Shown: piece by piece, positions 48,531 to 59,391 of the stretch
How positions within the stretch are numbered: the stretch's first letter is position 1
Layout of the letters: the number at the start of each line of letters is the position of its first letter
Origin: Ophiosphaerella korrae
Lineage: Eukaryota; Ascomycota; Dothideomycetes; Pleosporales; Phaeosphaeriaceae
Direction of reading: 5' to 3'
Length of the DNA: 59,391 bases
Assembly: GCA_028456385.1 (NCBI GenBank)
Contig: JALNQF010000255.1
Coordinates: 1-59,391, forward strand
Notes under the pieces: generated by a model
Told to the model about the DNA's origin: nothing
The model's input: only the letters and a program-made list of their open reading frames with translations
Databases searched by the model: none
Position numbers and translations under genes: made by a program

Positions 48531-48899
48531 TAATACTCTATTAGACCTTTTATTATAACGATAACTACTATACACATCTTTCTAGTAAATAGAGAGTAGT
48601 ATAGTTCCTATAGAAATAAAGATATAGAGTAGCTACAACAAAAGAAAGTAGAATAAAAGTATAGCTAGAAGAGACAGCCTATATAATAGACTTACTAATA
48701 GAAGATTTAGAAGGGGAAGAACCCTAAACCCTATCGATCTAGGCTAAAGAACGAGCACTAGATAAAGAGACTACTACAGCTTCCTCTAAAGAACTACGAG
48801 AAAGCAAGAGACAAGCTAGCATAAGAGGCATAGAGTATACCTAGCTAGATATATACAGCTATAATAGCTATACAACAATAGATACAAAAGAACAAAACA

Positions 48900-51800
48900 A
48901 AGAATAGAGATTCGTTTAAATATACTTAATAGTTATAAGTATAGAGGAAACGTACGAAGACTAGAAAAAACGCAATCCTAAAGAAACAAAGTTTACACTA
49001 TTTTAAGAATAGATAAAGCAATATATAGTTATAGTAGGGAGAATACCTATATAAAAAGAATAGTAGCACCTTATAAGAAAAACGCGATAGATTAACAAAG
49101 CCTACACACTAAGAGTACTAGTAGTGTACTATATCCTAACAATAGATACACCTAGAAAAGATAAGTACTAGGAAGGGGATAACAAAATAATAGATCTAAA
49201 ACATCTAGTACACTTTAAAGTATTATAGATATTATACTTAGACAAGAATTACATTATATATAGAAATTCTAAAGTAAACAACAATATATAGCCTACACGA
49301 AGAAGAGGCTATAACTATACAAGAGTAATCCTAGTAGAAGACATCTAAGGATAGGAAATAATCCTAGAAGATAGATACGTAGTAGCAAGACCTAGTCTAA
49401 AACTATCTAAAAAATACGTCTAAGGAGGACTATAGTATAAATATATATACGACGAATACCTAAAATACAAAGAATATAAGCTTAAAGTAGGCCTATAGCC
49501 TAAGAAAGATAGATAGTTTGTAAAGATACCTAAGCAAGAACAGCTAGAAGGCGTAAGAGGCCTACATATTACAAAAATAGGTACTTACTAGAGAAGAAAA
49601 GTATAATTAATAATTAATAGTAGAGCTATAAGAAACTTTATATTAAAGAAGTTTGTAGAAATATAAGGAATAAGGTACACAACGAAGAAATATCCTCGAC
49701 AATTAAGCACGATTAAAGAAAAACTATTCTAAGAACCTATTAGATTTAAAACAGTTCTCTCTATATTAAAACTAGAAGGAATAACAATTAAGAACATAGT
49801 TATAGATATAACGATAATTAATAACGAACAAGATATAATACTAGGAATACTATAGTTATAAATAACTAACCTACAGATTAATTAGAAAATAGGAAAAATT
49901 AACTACTATAGAATAGATACGTTAAAAGCTAACATAAGCACCTATAAAAGAGAATTCCCTAAAGAGTATAAGAAATAGGAAAAACAACTTATAGAACCTA
50001 AAGATTACCTTCTAGAATATCGACTATAGGACCTAGCAATAGAACTAGTAGAAGGTAAAGACGTAAGATAGAGCCTAGTCTACTAGAAAATAGAAGAAGA
50101 ATCTAAAATTAAACAAATATTTATCTAGAATGTAATAAAAAAAGGATAGATAAGGGAATCTAAATCCTTAGTAGCACACGGACTTATATTCGTAGATAAA
50201 AAGAGAATAAGTAACAAGAGACCCTACGTAGATTTTAGGAAAACCAACGCAATTATAAACAAGAACTAATACCTATTACTACAAATAGATAGAATACAAG
50301 ATAAATTACAAAAAGTAAGAATCTTTACAAAACTAGACATTTAGAACGCGTACTACTAGATTAGAATTAAAAAAGGAGATAAATAGAAGATAGCGTTTAG
50401 AATATAGTATAGACTATATAAATATCTAGTTATACTGTTTAGCTTAACAAACGTACTAGTAGCATTCTAAGAAAGAATTAATATAGTACTAAGAGAGTAC
50501 TTAGACGTATTTATATTTGTATACCTAGATAATATCCTTATATTTTTAGAAATAGAAGGAGAACACGTACAATACGTATATAAAGTACTAGAGAAACTAG
50601 TAGAAAACAAACTATTTCTAAAAATAAGAAAATGCGAATTTTACATAAAAGAAACAGACTTCCTTAGATTTATTATTAAACTAGGAAAAATCAAGATTGA
50701 CCTAGAGAAGATTAGATTAATTAACGAATAGCTAATACTAAAAAACCTAAAAGAGGTACAACAATTTTATAGGTTAGCTAACTTTTATAGAAAGTTAATA
50801 GTAGGATAGTCTAAAGATATAGAACTAATAACTAGACTTATAAAAAAAGACACGCTATTTAAGTAGACGAGAGAATGCAATAAAGTATTCAAGAAAATTA
50901 AAAGAAAGTTTACAGAAAATCTAGTTATTAGAATGTACAACCTAGACCTACTAGCAGTAGTAAAAACAGACGCGTCTAACTTAGTCTATAGAATAGCACT
51001 AATACAAGAAGACCTAGAGACTAATAAGGAGCATTTAGTCAAATACTTTTCTAAGAAAATAAAGCTAGCAGAGCTTAATTATCTAATCTACAATAAAGAA
51101 ATACTAGCAATATACAAAGTATTTAAGCAATAGAGAGTATATTTACAAGGAGCAAAATATTAGACAAAGGTCTATATAGACTATAAGAACCTTATAGGAT
51201 TTATAACAAACAAAGAACTATTACAACGCTATATAAGATAGTAGGAGTTTCTATTAATATTTAATATAGAAATAAGATATATAAAAGGGAAAGACAACTA
51301 ATTTATAGACGCCCTTAGTAGAAGACTAGACTTACAAGAAGAAGTAAGTACTACTAGCACAGTTCTAATTAAGAATAAAAAAGGATATTTAGTCCTAAAT
51401 ACACCTAAAATAGCCGCAACACTCAAAAGAATAAGTAACGAGCTAGACAAATAGATCTAGAAAATAACGCAAGAAGTATCTAAAGAAATAGAAAAACTAG
51501 AAACTTAAGAAGGACTAGTACAAGCCTATAAAAGAATATACATTCTAGGAAAGATCTAAAGAGAATTTATACGACAATTCTACAAATTGCTAGTATATAG
51601 ACACTAAGGTATTAACAAGATATTAGATAGACTCTTAAGGGACTATTACATCCTAAAGGCAAGATAACTAGTAATAGAAGTACTACGAGACTGTATAGAA
51701 TACTACAGAAATAAATACAACAGACACGTACTATACAGAATACTATAACTAATAGAGATACTAGAACAACTATAGGGAATTATTACAATAGACTTTATTA

Positions 51801-52825
51801 CGAAACTACCTAAGTCTAAAGACCTAATATTAGGAGTTAAGTACAATAGAATCCTAATAATAGTAGATAAACTTACAAAGTACTTATACTTTAGACTATA
51901 CAAGGAGAAAAGCGGAATAGAAGTTATAGTATACTAGGTTCTAGGAACTGTAATTAGCTAATATAGACTACTAGATAAGATTATTATAGATAGAGACGTA
52001 AGATTTACATTAAAACTATAGGGAACAATAATAGTACAATTAGGAATTAAATATATAATGTTAATAGTATACTACCTATAGACAGATAGATAATTAGAAC
52101 GCATAAATTAGATAGTAGAATAATACCTAAGATACTACCTTAATTACAACTAGAATAACTAGGTACAACTACTACTTATAGTACAACTAGTATATAACAG
52201 TGTAAAGAATATAGTAATAGGAGTAACGCCCTTCTTTATAAACTACGGATTCGAGCCTAATATATATTAGACACTAAGAAACTAGATATCTTAGTCCCTA
52301 AGAGGAGAAAACTTTGCTAATAGACTTAAGAATATACAAGATTAACTAAGATAGGACGCAGAATTCCTACATAATCGCATAGCTAAGTACTATAACAAGA
52401 AGTATAAAGAAGGACCCTAATTTAGAGAGGGAGAAAAAGTATAGTTAGTGCAAAAAAATATTAAGAGCAAGAGACTAAGTTTAAAATTAGACTACGTTAA
52501 GATAGGACTATATAAAATCAAGAAAGAAGTTACGCTAGTTATATTCAAATTAAAGCTACTAAACAAAATAAAGATACACCTAACCTTCTACGTAGCACTA
52601 CTTAAGATAGCACTATAGAACGTAAAACTACTAGTGTACGAAGTAGACACGTACAGAAAACAAGAAGAATAGGAAGTTAAAGAAATCCTAGCACACTAGT
52701 TCTGTAACAGTAGGAACTACTATCTAGTAAAATAGATAGGTACAGACAAAAAAGGACAACTATAGGAAGAAATATAAGAACTAGAGGACAACCTTAACTA
52801 CCTTAAGAAACTAGAGGACTTCTAA
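48900..52825 (+). pseudogene. pol of element B (PR-RT-RH-IN-chromodomain)
   Basis: Domains in order: retropepsin remnant near 49615-49650 (NSRAIRNFI); reverse transcriptase with YLDN at 50522-50533; RNase H, of which 50933-51133 is still open (contains DASNLVYRIAL and VKYFSKKIKLAELNYLIYNK); integrase at about 51560-52330; chromodomain at about 52670-52825 ending at a TAA in the same place as in A. The gene cannot yield a full protein. Confidence 0.88.
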
Positions 52826-53146
52826 AGTTAAAACCCTCTAGAACGCCTAGCAGCGAACTAAGAGAACTAATATTACTATCGCTAGATAGAGAGGCGATAG
52901 GAGCGCCTAACGTAGGACCTACTACAGCAACACTAAATACCTTATCTAAGTCTAGCTTAGCTTCTAGAGCTACTAACTATACAGCTAATTTCTTATTATT
53001 TAGCGCCTTTATCTTACAAAGACAAGAGAGACAAGCTTAATTCTCTACTAGCTTACTCTACGCAAGCTCCTAGATCTACTTACGCTTAGCTTTAGCCTCT
53101 ACGATTTAAGATAGTAATTTCTCTTAAGCCTAGTTAACGGCTCTCT

Positions 53147-53503
53147 CTATTATTATTAAGCCTAGATACGAGAATAAGTATAATAAACATACACTCTACA
53201 AGAGAGATACTAAACACGTTGTAGGAACTATAAACGTTCGCACAAATATACGCCTCGCAAGCTCTACTATTATTTATAGAAACTATACAAGGAGAGTACT
53301 TAGGATTTAACTTAGAGGAAGTACAACAAGAATAAGGAAATATTTTAACACTATTACGCAACACGCGATTAGCAAGAAGATATTAACGACGTGTAGAAGA
53401 GGCAACTATAGGGAGTAATAAGGAACTAGAAATTAACAAAGAAAGTAGGTTAATAACCTTAGCCCTAGGACAGATAAACGAGGACCTACCTAGAGGAGGG
53501 GAT
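53147..53503 (+). pseudogene. conserved segment downstream of the chromodomain (element B)
   Basis: This is the best-preserved copy of the downstream segment. The plus frame has only a few stops and includes SQALLLFIETIQGEYLGF, QQE, NILTLLRNTRLARR, GSNKELEINKE and LITLALGQINEDLP, and runs into the polypurine tract. It is rich in Leu, Glu and Gln, possibly helical. No known family was recognised. The opposite-strand open frame at 53134-53364 is its shadow. Confidence 0.65.
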
Positions 53504-53505
53504 AG

Positions 53506-53936
53506 TATTACGATAGTAACAAGAGAAATATAGATAGAACTAATTAGCCCTATAACTAAGAGATTAAGTTCTTACGAACACGAGGAATACAAACTTGATT
53601 AGGAAACTACATATAATTAGGACACCTAGGGTAATCTATAATCTATAGACTCTTAGCGTTAATAGATTATAGATTAAGGTAATCTATAATCTGTTGCTCT
53701 TAGTAGTAATAGATTAACAGATTAGGACAAGTATATAGTTAGTAGCGACGCGCATTATTAAGATAGTATTAGTAATTCAATCCTTTAACTATAGAACGCT
53801 AATACAAGGTAGTTGCAAAACACCTTCTATTGTTTATAGTTATTGTAGATCCTTATACAAGCTTTTATTATTACCTTACAATCTACTAACTCCTCTAAGA
53901 TAGGTACTTATAGTTGATAATAGGAGGCCTATTATA
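53506..53936 (+). repeat. 3' LTR of element B
   Basis: 431 bp, same length as the 5' copy, starting TATTAC and ending ATTATA, followed by the TATTT duplication. Confidence 0.92.
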
Positions 53937-53941
53937 TATTT

Positions 53942-53968
53942 GTAGTTAACGATAGGTAGCCTATTATA
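53942..53968 (+). repeat. solo LTR, right end (after element B)
   Basis: The final 27 bases of the interrupted LTR, ending ATTATA, followed by CTTAC at 53969-53973, which matches CTTAC at 46462-46466. Confidence 0.85.
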
Positions 53969-53973
53969 CTTAC

Positions 53974-56250
53974 TATACTAAGTAACTTCTAATAATATTT
54001 TAAGACTTTTTTATAGAAAGATAAAAGAAAATAGGTAATAGACTCTAAATCTTTTATTTAGCTAAGACTACCTAGTAAACTTAATTTCTAACCTAATATA
54101 ATTCTCTAATAAGTACTAGGCTCTTTCTTAGCTAATAGCTCTATAATAGACTTAGCTACTCCTAACTAACTTATTATAGAAGAATTTAACCTAGATATAG
54201 ACTCTACTCTTTTTAAATAAGGTAGCTCTTTAAGGTATAGACTAGTTACTAAGGTCTCTTTTAATAACTAGACTATATTAAATAACTTAATTAATAACGC
54301 CTAACTAAACGTTAGCTAAGTATTATTACTCTAGCCTATACCTAAGCTTAAGAACCTAAAAGAGCTAAAGAATAACCTACTCTTAAACGCTATAATTAAT
54401 AAAGACTTACTACTAGGAATAGTCTTTATATTTTAAGATAAACTTAAGAAATTACTTACTAAGTATACTAAGCTCTAACCTTTATTTTATACTCTATTAC
54501 TAACTTTATACTAAGGAATTAAAGATAATAAACCTAGTAATTACTTATCTCTTAGAGAATTTACTCTAGCTAGAATAGTATTATACCTAGTAGTTATAAA
54601 TATATAGATATAGGACGTAATTAATATAGTAAATAAATAAAACTAGAAGCTTATAACTAAGGTAAGTAAATTAGATAAATAACTTTCTTAATAAGATAAC
54701 TAATTAGCTTAACTCTAAGAACACCTAGTATAATTACTACTAGACTATAACTATATTATAGAGTAATATAATACTTTAGGCTAAAGAGCTACTTAGTATA
54801 AAGCTTTATAAAAAGAAGCTATAGTAAAATATAACTACTTATATAAAGTAGTAATCTACTAAGAAGACCTAATAGCTAAATAAACTAAGCTAGAAACCTT
54901 TAACTTTAATATACTAGTATAAAAAGATATAGAACTACTTTACACTAAGATCTTACTATAAAGCTAGTAACTTAGCTTCTTTAAAAGAGAGTTTAAACCC
55001 TAAGTACTAGTAGTAAGCTACTATATCTTTAATAGAGAAGAGTTTACTCTAACTCTCTTCTTAACTAGTATCTAAGAGCTAGCCTTTAATTTTTACTAGT
55101 ATAAAGAATAAGAAGACTACTCTATAAAACCTCTATAATTTTTAGGTATAAGATACTATATAGATATTATATCCTTTATCTAGTCTATATATAATTACTT
55201 TATTACTAATAGAAAAAAATATATTAGCTTATAAACTTAAGCTAACGTTATTATACGCTACTATATAGGATTAGCTTACTTATACCTTACTATCCTAAAT
55301 AGTATTACTTACTTATACTAAGAAGAATTTATATATTTCTTTATACTTTTTTACTAATTTAGTAATATAAATATAGTAGGATTAAGAGAAGTACGTTATA
55401 AAACTCTAGAAATAGCTAAATTTAGACTAGATTAACTAATCTATAAAACTACCTAGTTAGTATAAGCTAAATTCTTCTCTAAATTTAATAATATTAGCCT
55501 TAAACTATAATAGAACCTATAGCTATATAATATCTACCTTTAAAAAAAGCTTTAACCTTAGCTTAAAGAAGCTACTAGTACTACTCTTAGTATTTATAAT
55601 AGCTCTACTAATTTTTAAAAGATAATCTTAATATTAGAAAATAAAGTAAATAATTATAACCTAGATATAGGCTCTAAGTAAACCTAGCTTTATACTTTAG
55701 CGCCTTTAAGAGCTAAACTAAGAGCGTAGATAAAACTTTAAAGAAGAACTAGCTATAACCTTATAAGAACTAAAATACTATTAACTATAACTAGAAGGCG
55801 TATTTAGAGGAATATACCTAACTAGTAAAAAGGCTACCTTAATTAAAACTAAGAACTCTAAAATAATTTTATACTAAGGCTATAAAAAGATAAGTATTAG
55901 AAAGCTAGACTATACTACTTATAAATAAATAAAAGCTACTAGATCTAAAATACTTACTAATACTATAAACTACTATATAGCTACCTATATAGTAATAGAC
56001 TCTAAAATAGATATAGAAATAGAGGACTAATTCTTTAAATACAACCCCTAACTAGATATAGAGCTAGAACTAGAGCCTAACTTAGACTAGGATTTAGAAA
56101 ATAACGTTCTCTAAGCCTAAAGCTTTAACCTAGAAATTATATAAACTAGAAGAGTATAATTTACTACTAAAGTATAACCTTTAGTATAGCTATATCTTAT
56201 ATACTTACTTATAGAATATAGATAGTCTAGTATAAGAAACTACTAACTAA
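53974..56250 (+). pseudogene. gag and linker region of element G
   Basis: Plus-strand coding-like DNA between the solo LTR and the G protease, with TAG and TAA stops. By position it holds the rest of gag. A Lys-rich patch near 55680-55930 would be the nucleocapsid area, but no clear CCHC pattern was found. Confidence 0.45.
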
Positions 56251-59200
56251 CTTAATAGAAGCTAAGCTAAACTAATTCTTATTTACTAGCTTCTTAAGTA
56301 AAGACTTTATAGTACTCTATATAGCTAGAACTCTAGCTAATAATAGAGCTAATATAAACTTTATTTACTAAAAATTTACCTAGAAGACTATAAAATTATA
56401 AACTATTTCGCTACTTTAACTTATTATCTATAAAAGATATAATAGTTCTCTATCTAAGTCTATTATATATTAAGTTAAGTTCTACTTATACGTAAGCGTA
56501 TATAGAGAATAGACTTCTACTTATATTATTAAAAACGTAAGCTAATTTAACTTTATTCTAGGATTTTTATATCGTAAGACCTATACTATTAAACTTAACT
56601 ACTATAATAGAATATTATTATTCCCTAATATTTACTACTAATAGTACTACTAGATAACTAACAAAATCCCCTTGGTAGTATACTATAGTATACCTAGATA
56701 TTACTCTACTATAGCCTTAAAGAAGCTAGCGCCTAAACTATTATCTACTCTTATAAGGCCCCTAAGTAGGCACCTTAATAGGTATAAATAGAACTTACTA
56801 ATAGATATTTAAACTATTAGTTATTATATAATTAAAGCCTTTACTAAAAGAAGTAGATATACGCTTATAGTACTTACTTTAGATTAAATACTACTACTAG
56901 TATACTACTATAAAGTAGATAAAAAAGTAGATTATATATAATTTTACAAACTACTACTTATAGTAGAGCTTAAGGATATCTTATCTATAGAACTACTCTA
57001 ATTATATTAAGACTTAATACTTTATTTTAATAAAAAAGCTACTAAAGAACTTCTCTCTTATAAGCTATATAACCTAGAAATTACTCTTAAGCCTAGCGTA
57101 AAAATCTTAGACGCTAAACTTTACTTCTTTACTAGAAAATAAGATAAAGTAATTTAGAAATATATCTAAGAAATAGAAGGTAAGGGCTTTATTAGTAAAT
57201 ATAGCTCTTTAGCTAGAAATAACTTACTAATTATAGCTAAACTAGATAGTAGCTTATAAGTTTACGTAAACTACTATAAGCTAAACAAATCTACTATTAA
57301 AGACTAGTACCTTATTCTATTCTTTAGGGAAATACTAGCCTACCTAAATAAGGTAAAGATTTTCTCTAAATTTAACGTAATATACGCCTTTTACTACTTA
57401 TATATTACTCTAAATTTAGAATAGCTAACTACTTTTATTACCTACTTTAGTATATATACTTATAAGGTAGTACCCTTTAGCTTTACTAATATACTAGCTA
57501 CTTTCTAGTACGCTATTAACTTAGCCTTACTAAAATATTTAGATAACTTCTATACTATATATATAGATAATATCCTAGTATACTCTAATAATAAAGTAGA
57601 CTATATCTAGTATATTTATAAAGTACTTATATAACTAAAAACGTAAGGCTTCTATATAGACTCTAAAAAATCTAACTTTTATACTACTTTAGTTAAGTTT
57701 TTAAGTATAATTATCTCTAATAAAGAAATTATAATAGATCCTTCTAAAGTTAAAGCTATCTAAGAGTAAAAAATGCTAAAGACTACTAAAAAAGTCCTAG
57801 CCTTTTTAGGCTATACTAGATTCTTCTAGTACTTTATTAAGGATTTCTTAAGCCTTGCTCTACTACTTACTAAGTTAATTAAGTCTAAGGTTATTACTAA
57901 ACTTACTAAAAGAGAGAAGCTACTCTTTTAAAAGACTTAGTATAAGCCTTTTATAATTACTTAAGAATATATAGACACTTTTAATAAACTAAAAGCTACT
58001 TTTTAGCTAAGAGTAGTCTTACTTTACTTTAACCTCTTAAAACTAATCTATATCTAAACTAACGCCTTAGGGTAGGCCTTAGGTAGAGTAATAAGCTAAC
58101 TAAACTAAGATAGAATCTAATAGCTAGTTAGCTTCTTCTTAAAAAAATATACCTTAGTAGAATATAATTATAATATCTATAACCTAGAACTTATAGCTAT
58201 AATCTAAATATTTAAAGAATAAGAGCTAGAGCTTATAAGTAGTCTATATATAATCTATATTATAATAAACTACTATAATTTAGAAACTTTTATAACAACT
58301 AAAAAGCTTAATTACTACTAGGCTTACTAGTTATTATTCCTATCCTAATTTAACTTCTATATTAAATATATACCTAGTAATATAAATAAGGTTATAGACG
58401 CCCTAAGCTACTAACTATAAGATTACTCTATAGATATATCTAATCTATAAGTATTAGGAGCTAACTAAATTATTTTAAGCTCTTAAGTCCTAGCCCTAGG
58501 CGTAAAACCTACGCTAGATATAGTAATTTACGCTTTAAGCCTTATAGACCTATAAAAGCTAAATAGATTTACGCTAGAATAAGCTACTATAGTATTTACC
58601 TACCTTCGCTATATTATAAGAATAAAACCTAAATTAGTAAACCTACTAGAGGATTTTCTACTACTTTATAATAGAAAACTAGACCTAGAACTCTTACTAT
58701 ATATTATTAACCTACGCCTAATAGAAGAATTACTAGATATAGCGTACTTAGAAAACTACGTAGCCTAAACTATATTTACTACTATAGATAGTAGATAATA
58801 AAAACTATTAAAAGCTTTTTATAAAGTAGGATACTACTTCTTATATACTAATATTAGTTTTACTAGATTAAAGAATAAAAAGTACTTCTAAGTTAATAAA
58901 ACGCGTCTATATATCTCTTTAAACGCCTATCTACGCTACTAAATCTTTAATTTATACTATAACTATTAGTTAGTAGGCTATAAAAGACTTTATAGTACGC
59001 TATATCTAATATATAAGTACTATTATTAGCCTAAGATACTCTAAGCTATTAAGTAATTTTATAATATATACTTAATCTACTACTATATAAAGAGCTTATA
59101 AGATAGTAAACTTAGTTACTTCTAACCTATACTAATTCTTTACGTACTCTAGACTAATATCTTAGTAGACTATATTTAAGCCTTACTAGCTAGTAAGAAT

Positions 59201-59391
59201 AGTAGCTAGATTTATAAATATATCTTAGTAATTTACTACTACTTTATAAAAAGACGCTATTTTTTCCCTTATAAGTCTCTAAAACCTAAAGAAGCTACCT
59301 AATATTTTATATCTATTTTTAAGCTTTATAGAGTCTTAATAAATATTATATCTAATAGAAAGATAACTTTTATTAGCTAATTTTAGCGCTA
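56250..59391 (+). pseudogene. pol of element G (PR-RT-RH-IN), cut by the window edge
   Basis: Domains on the plus strand: a retropepsin-like motif RANINFI near 56344 (usual DSGANINFI); pre-RT palm region; reverse transcriptase with FSKFNVIYAF near 57360 and YIDN at 57560-57571 (usual YxDD); RNase H at about 58040-58420 with TNALG (usual TDAS/TDALG) and KKLNYYQA; then the integrase linker. The integrase core starts near 59150 with VDYIQALLASKN; the second acidic site reads SNRK (usual SDRG). The window ends inside the core. Different from both the A and C lineages. Confidence 0.82.

Larger units (their letters stand above)
46901..53936 (+). mobile_element. Ty3/Gypsy chromovirus, element B (complete structure)
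   Basis: 7036 bp, two 431-bp LTRs, target duplication TATTT at 46896-46900 and 53937-53941. Ends TGTTAC...ATTACA (left) and TATTAC...ATTATA (right). The polypurine tract (TAGAGGAGGGGATAG) is at 53491-53505. Same interior order as element A. It is inserted near the 3' end of a related solo LTR. It keeps somewhat longer open stretches than A, for example 66 codons in RNase H. Confidence 0.93.
45879..59391 (+). mobile_element. Ty3/Gypsy element G, interrupted and partial
   Basis: A third retroelement lineage on the plus strand. Likely gag starts before 46461 and continues at 53974 after the inserted solo LTR and element B; protease, reverse transcriptase, RNase H and part of integrase follow to the window edge. 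No LTR of G is identified here: the 3' end is outside the window and the 5' LTR was not recognised. The start coordinate is therefore approximate. Confidence 0.65.

Noticed and set aside
51703..51903. Minus-strand 66-codon frame in element B
   Set aside because: It is antisense to the integrase core of element B, which has recognisable catalytic-region motifs on the plus strand.

Overview
The window looks like a piece of a filamentous ascomycete (Pezizomycotina) genome with strong repeat-induced point mutation (RIP). The evidence is short introns with GTRNGT donors and CTRAC-like branch sites, a HET-domain gene, a PDR-type ABC transporter and a WH2 (verprolin-like) gene, all in a normal-composition island of about 10 kb (roughly 7.83-17.66 kb). 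The island is embedded in AT-rich DNA full of TpA, TAG and CTA and poor in CpA and TpG, which is the expected product of CpA-to-TpA RIP. A Dothideomycete is my guess from the overall style, not something the sequence proves.

Layout. 1-3749: RIP-degraded DNA I cannot assign. 3750-5890: fragment of a Ty3/Gypsy element (gag plus LTR, minus strand). 6520-6980: ruined hAT transposase. 7241-7562: foldback (MITE-like) element. 7.83-17.66 kb: gene island with a candidate short LTR (7849-8016), a HET gene (8757-10832, possible 5' exon at 8468), a 3'-truncated WH2 gene (11718 to about 12320) and a minus-strand PDR ABC transporter pseudogene (about 12322-16370). The last two are cut off against each other at about 12.32 kb.

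From 17.67 kb to the end the window is almost entirely nested LTR retrotransposons. Element A (17670-24732, plus, TSD TTATT) is structurally complete. Composite D/E (25160-36991, minus, TSD TACAA) has three LTRs and two interiors, one lacking gag. Element C (37063-45069, minus, TSD CTTAC) is a different chromovirus carrying an intron-like, oppositely oriented reading frame near its 3' end. A second foldback element lies at 45441-45878. Element G (gag to integrase, plus) runs off the right edge. A solo LTR (TSD CTTAC) sits in G, and complete element B (46901-53936, TSD TATTT) sits inside that solo LTR. A, B, D, E and F share one family; A, B and D/E end pol with a chromodomain, followed by a conserved downstream coding segment before the polypurine tract.

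No element appears able to move: every pol frame is full of TAG and TAA, and most copies have lost the second Asp of the reverse transcriptase YxDD box. The HET gene is the only full-length, apparently intact gene. No rRNA, tRNA or CRISPR array was seen.
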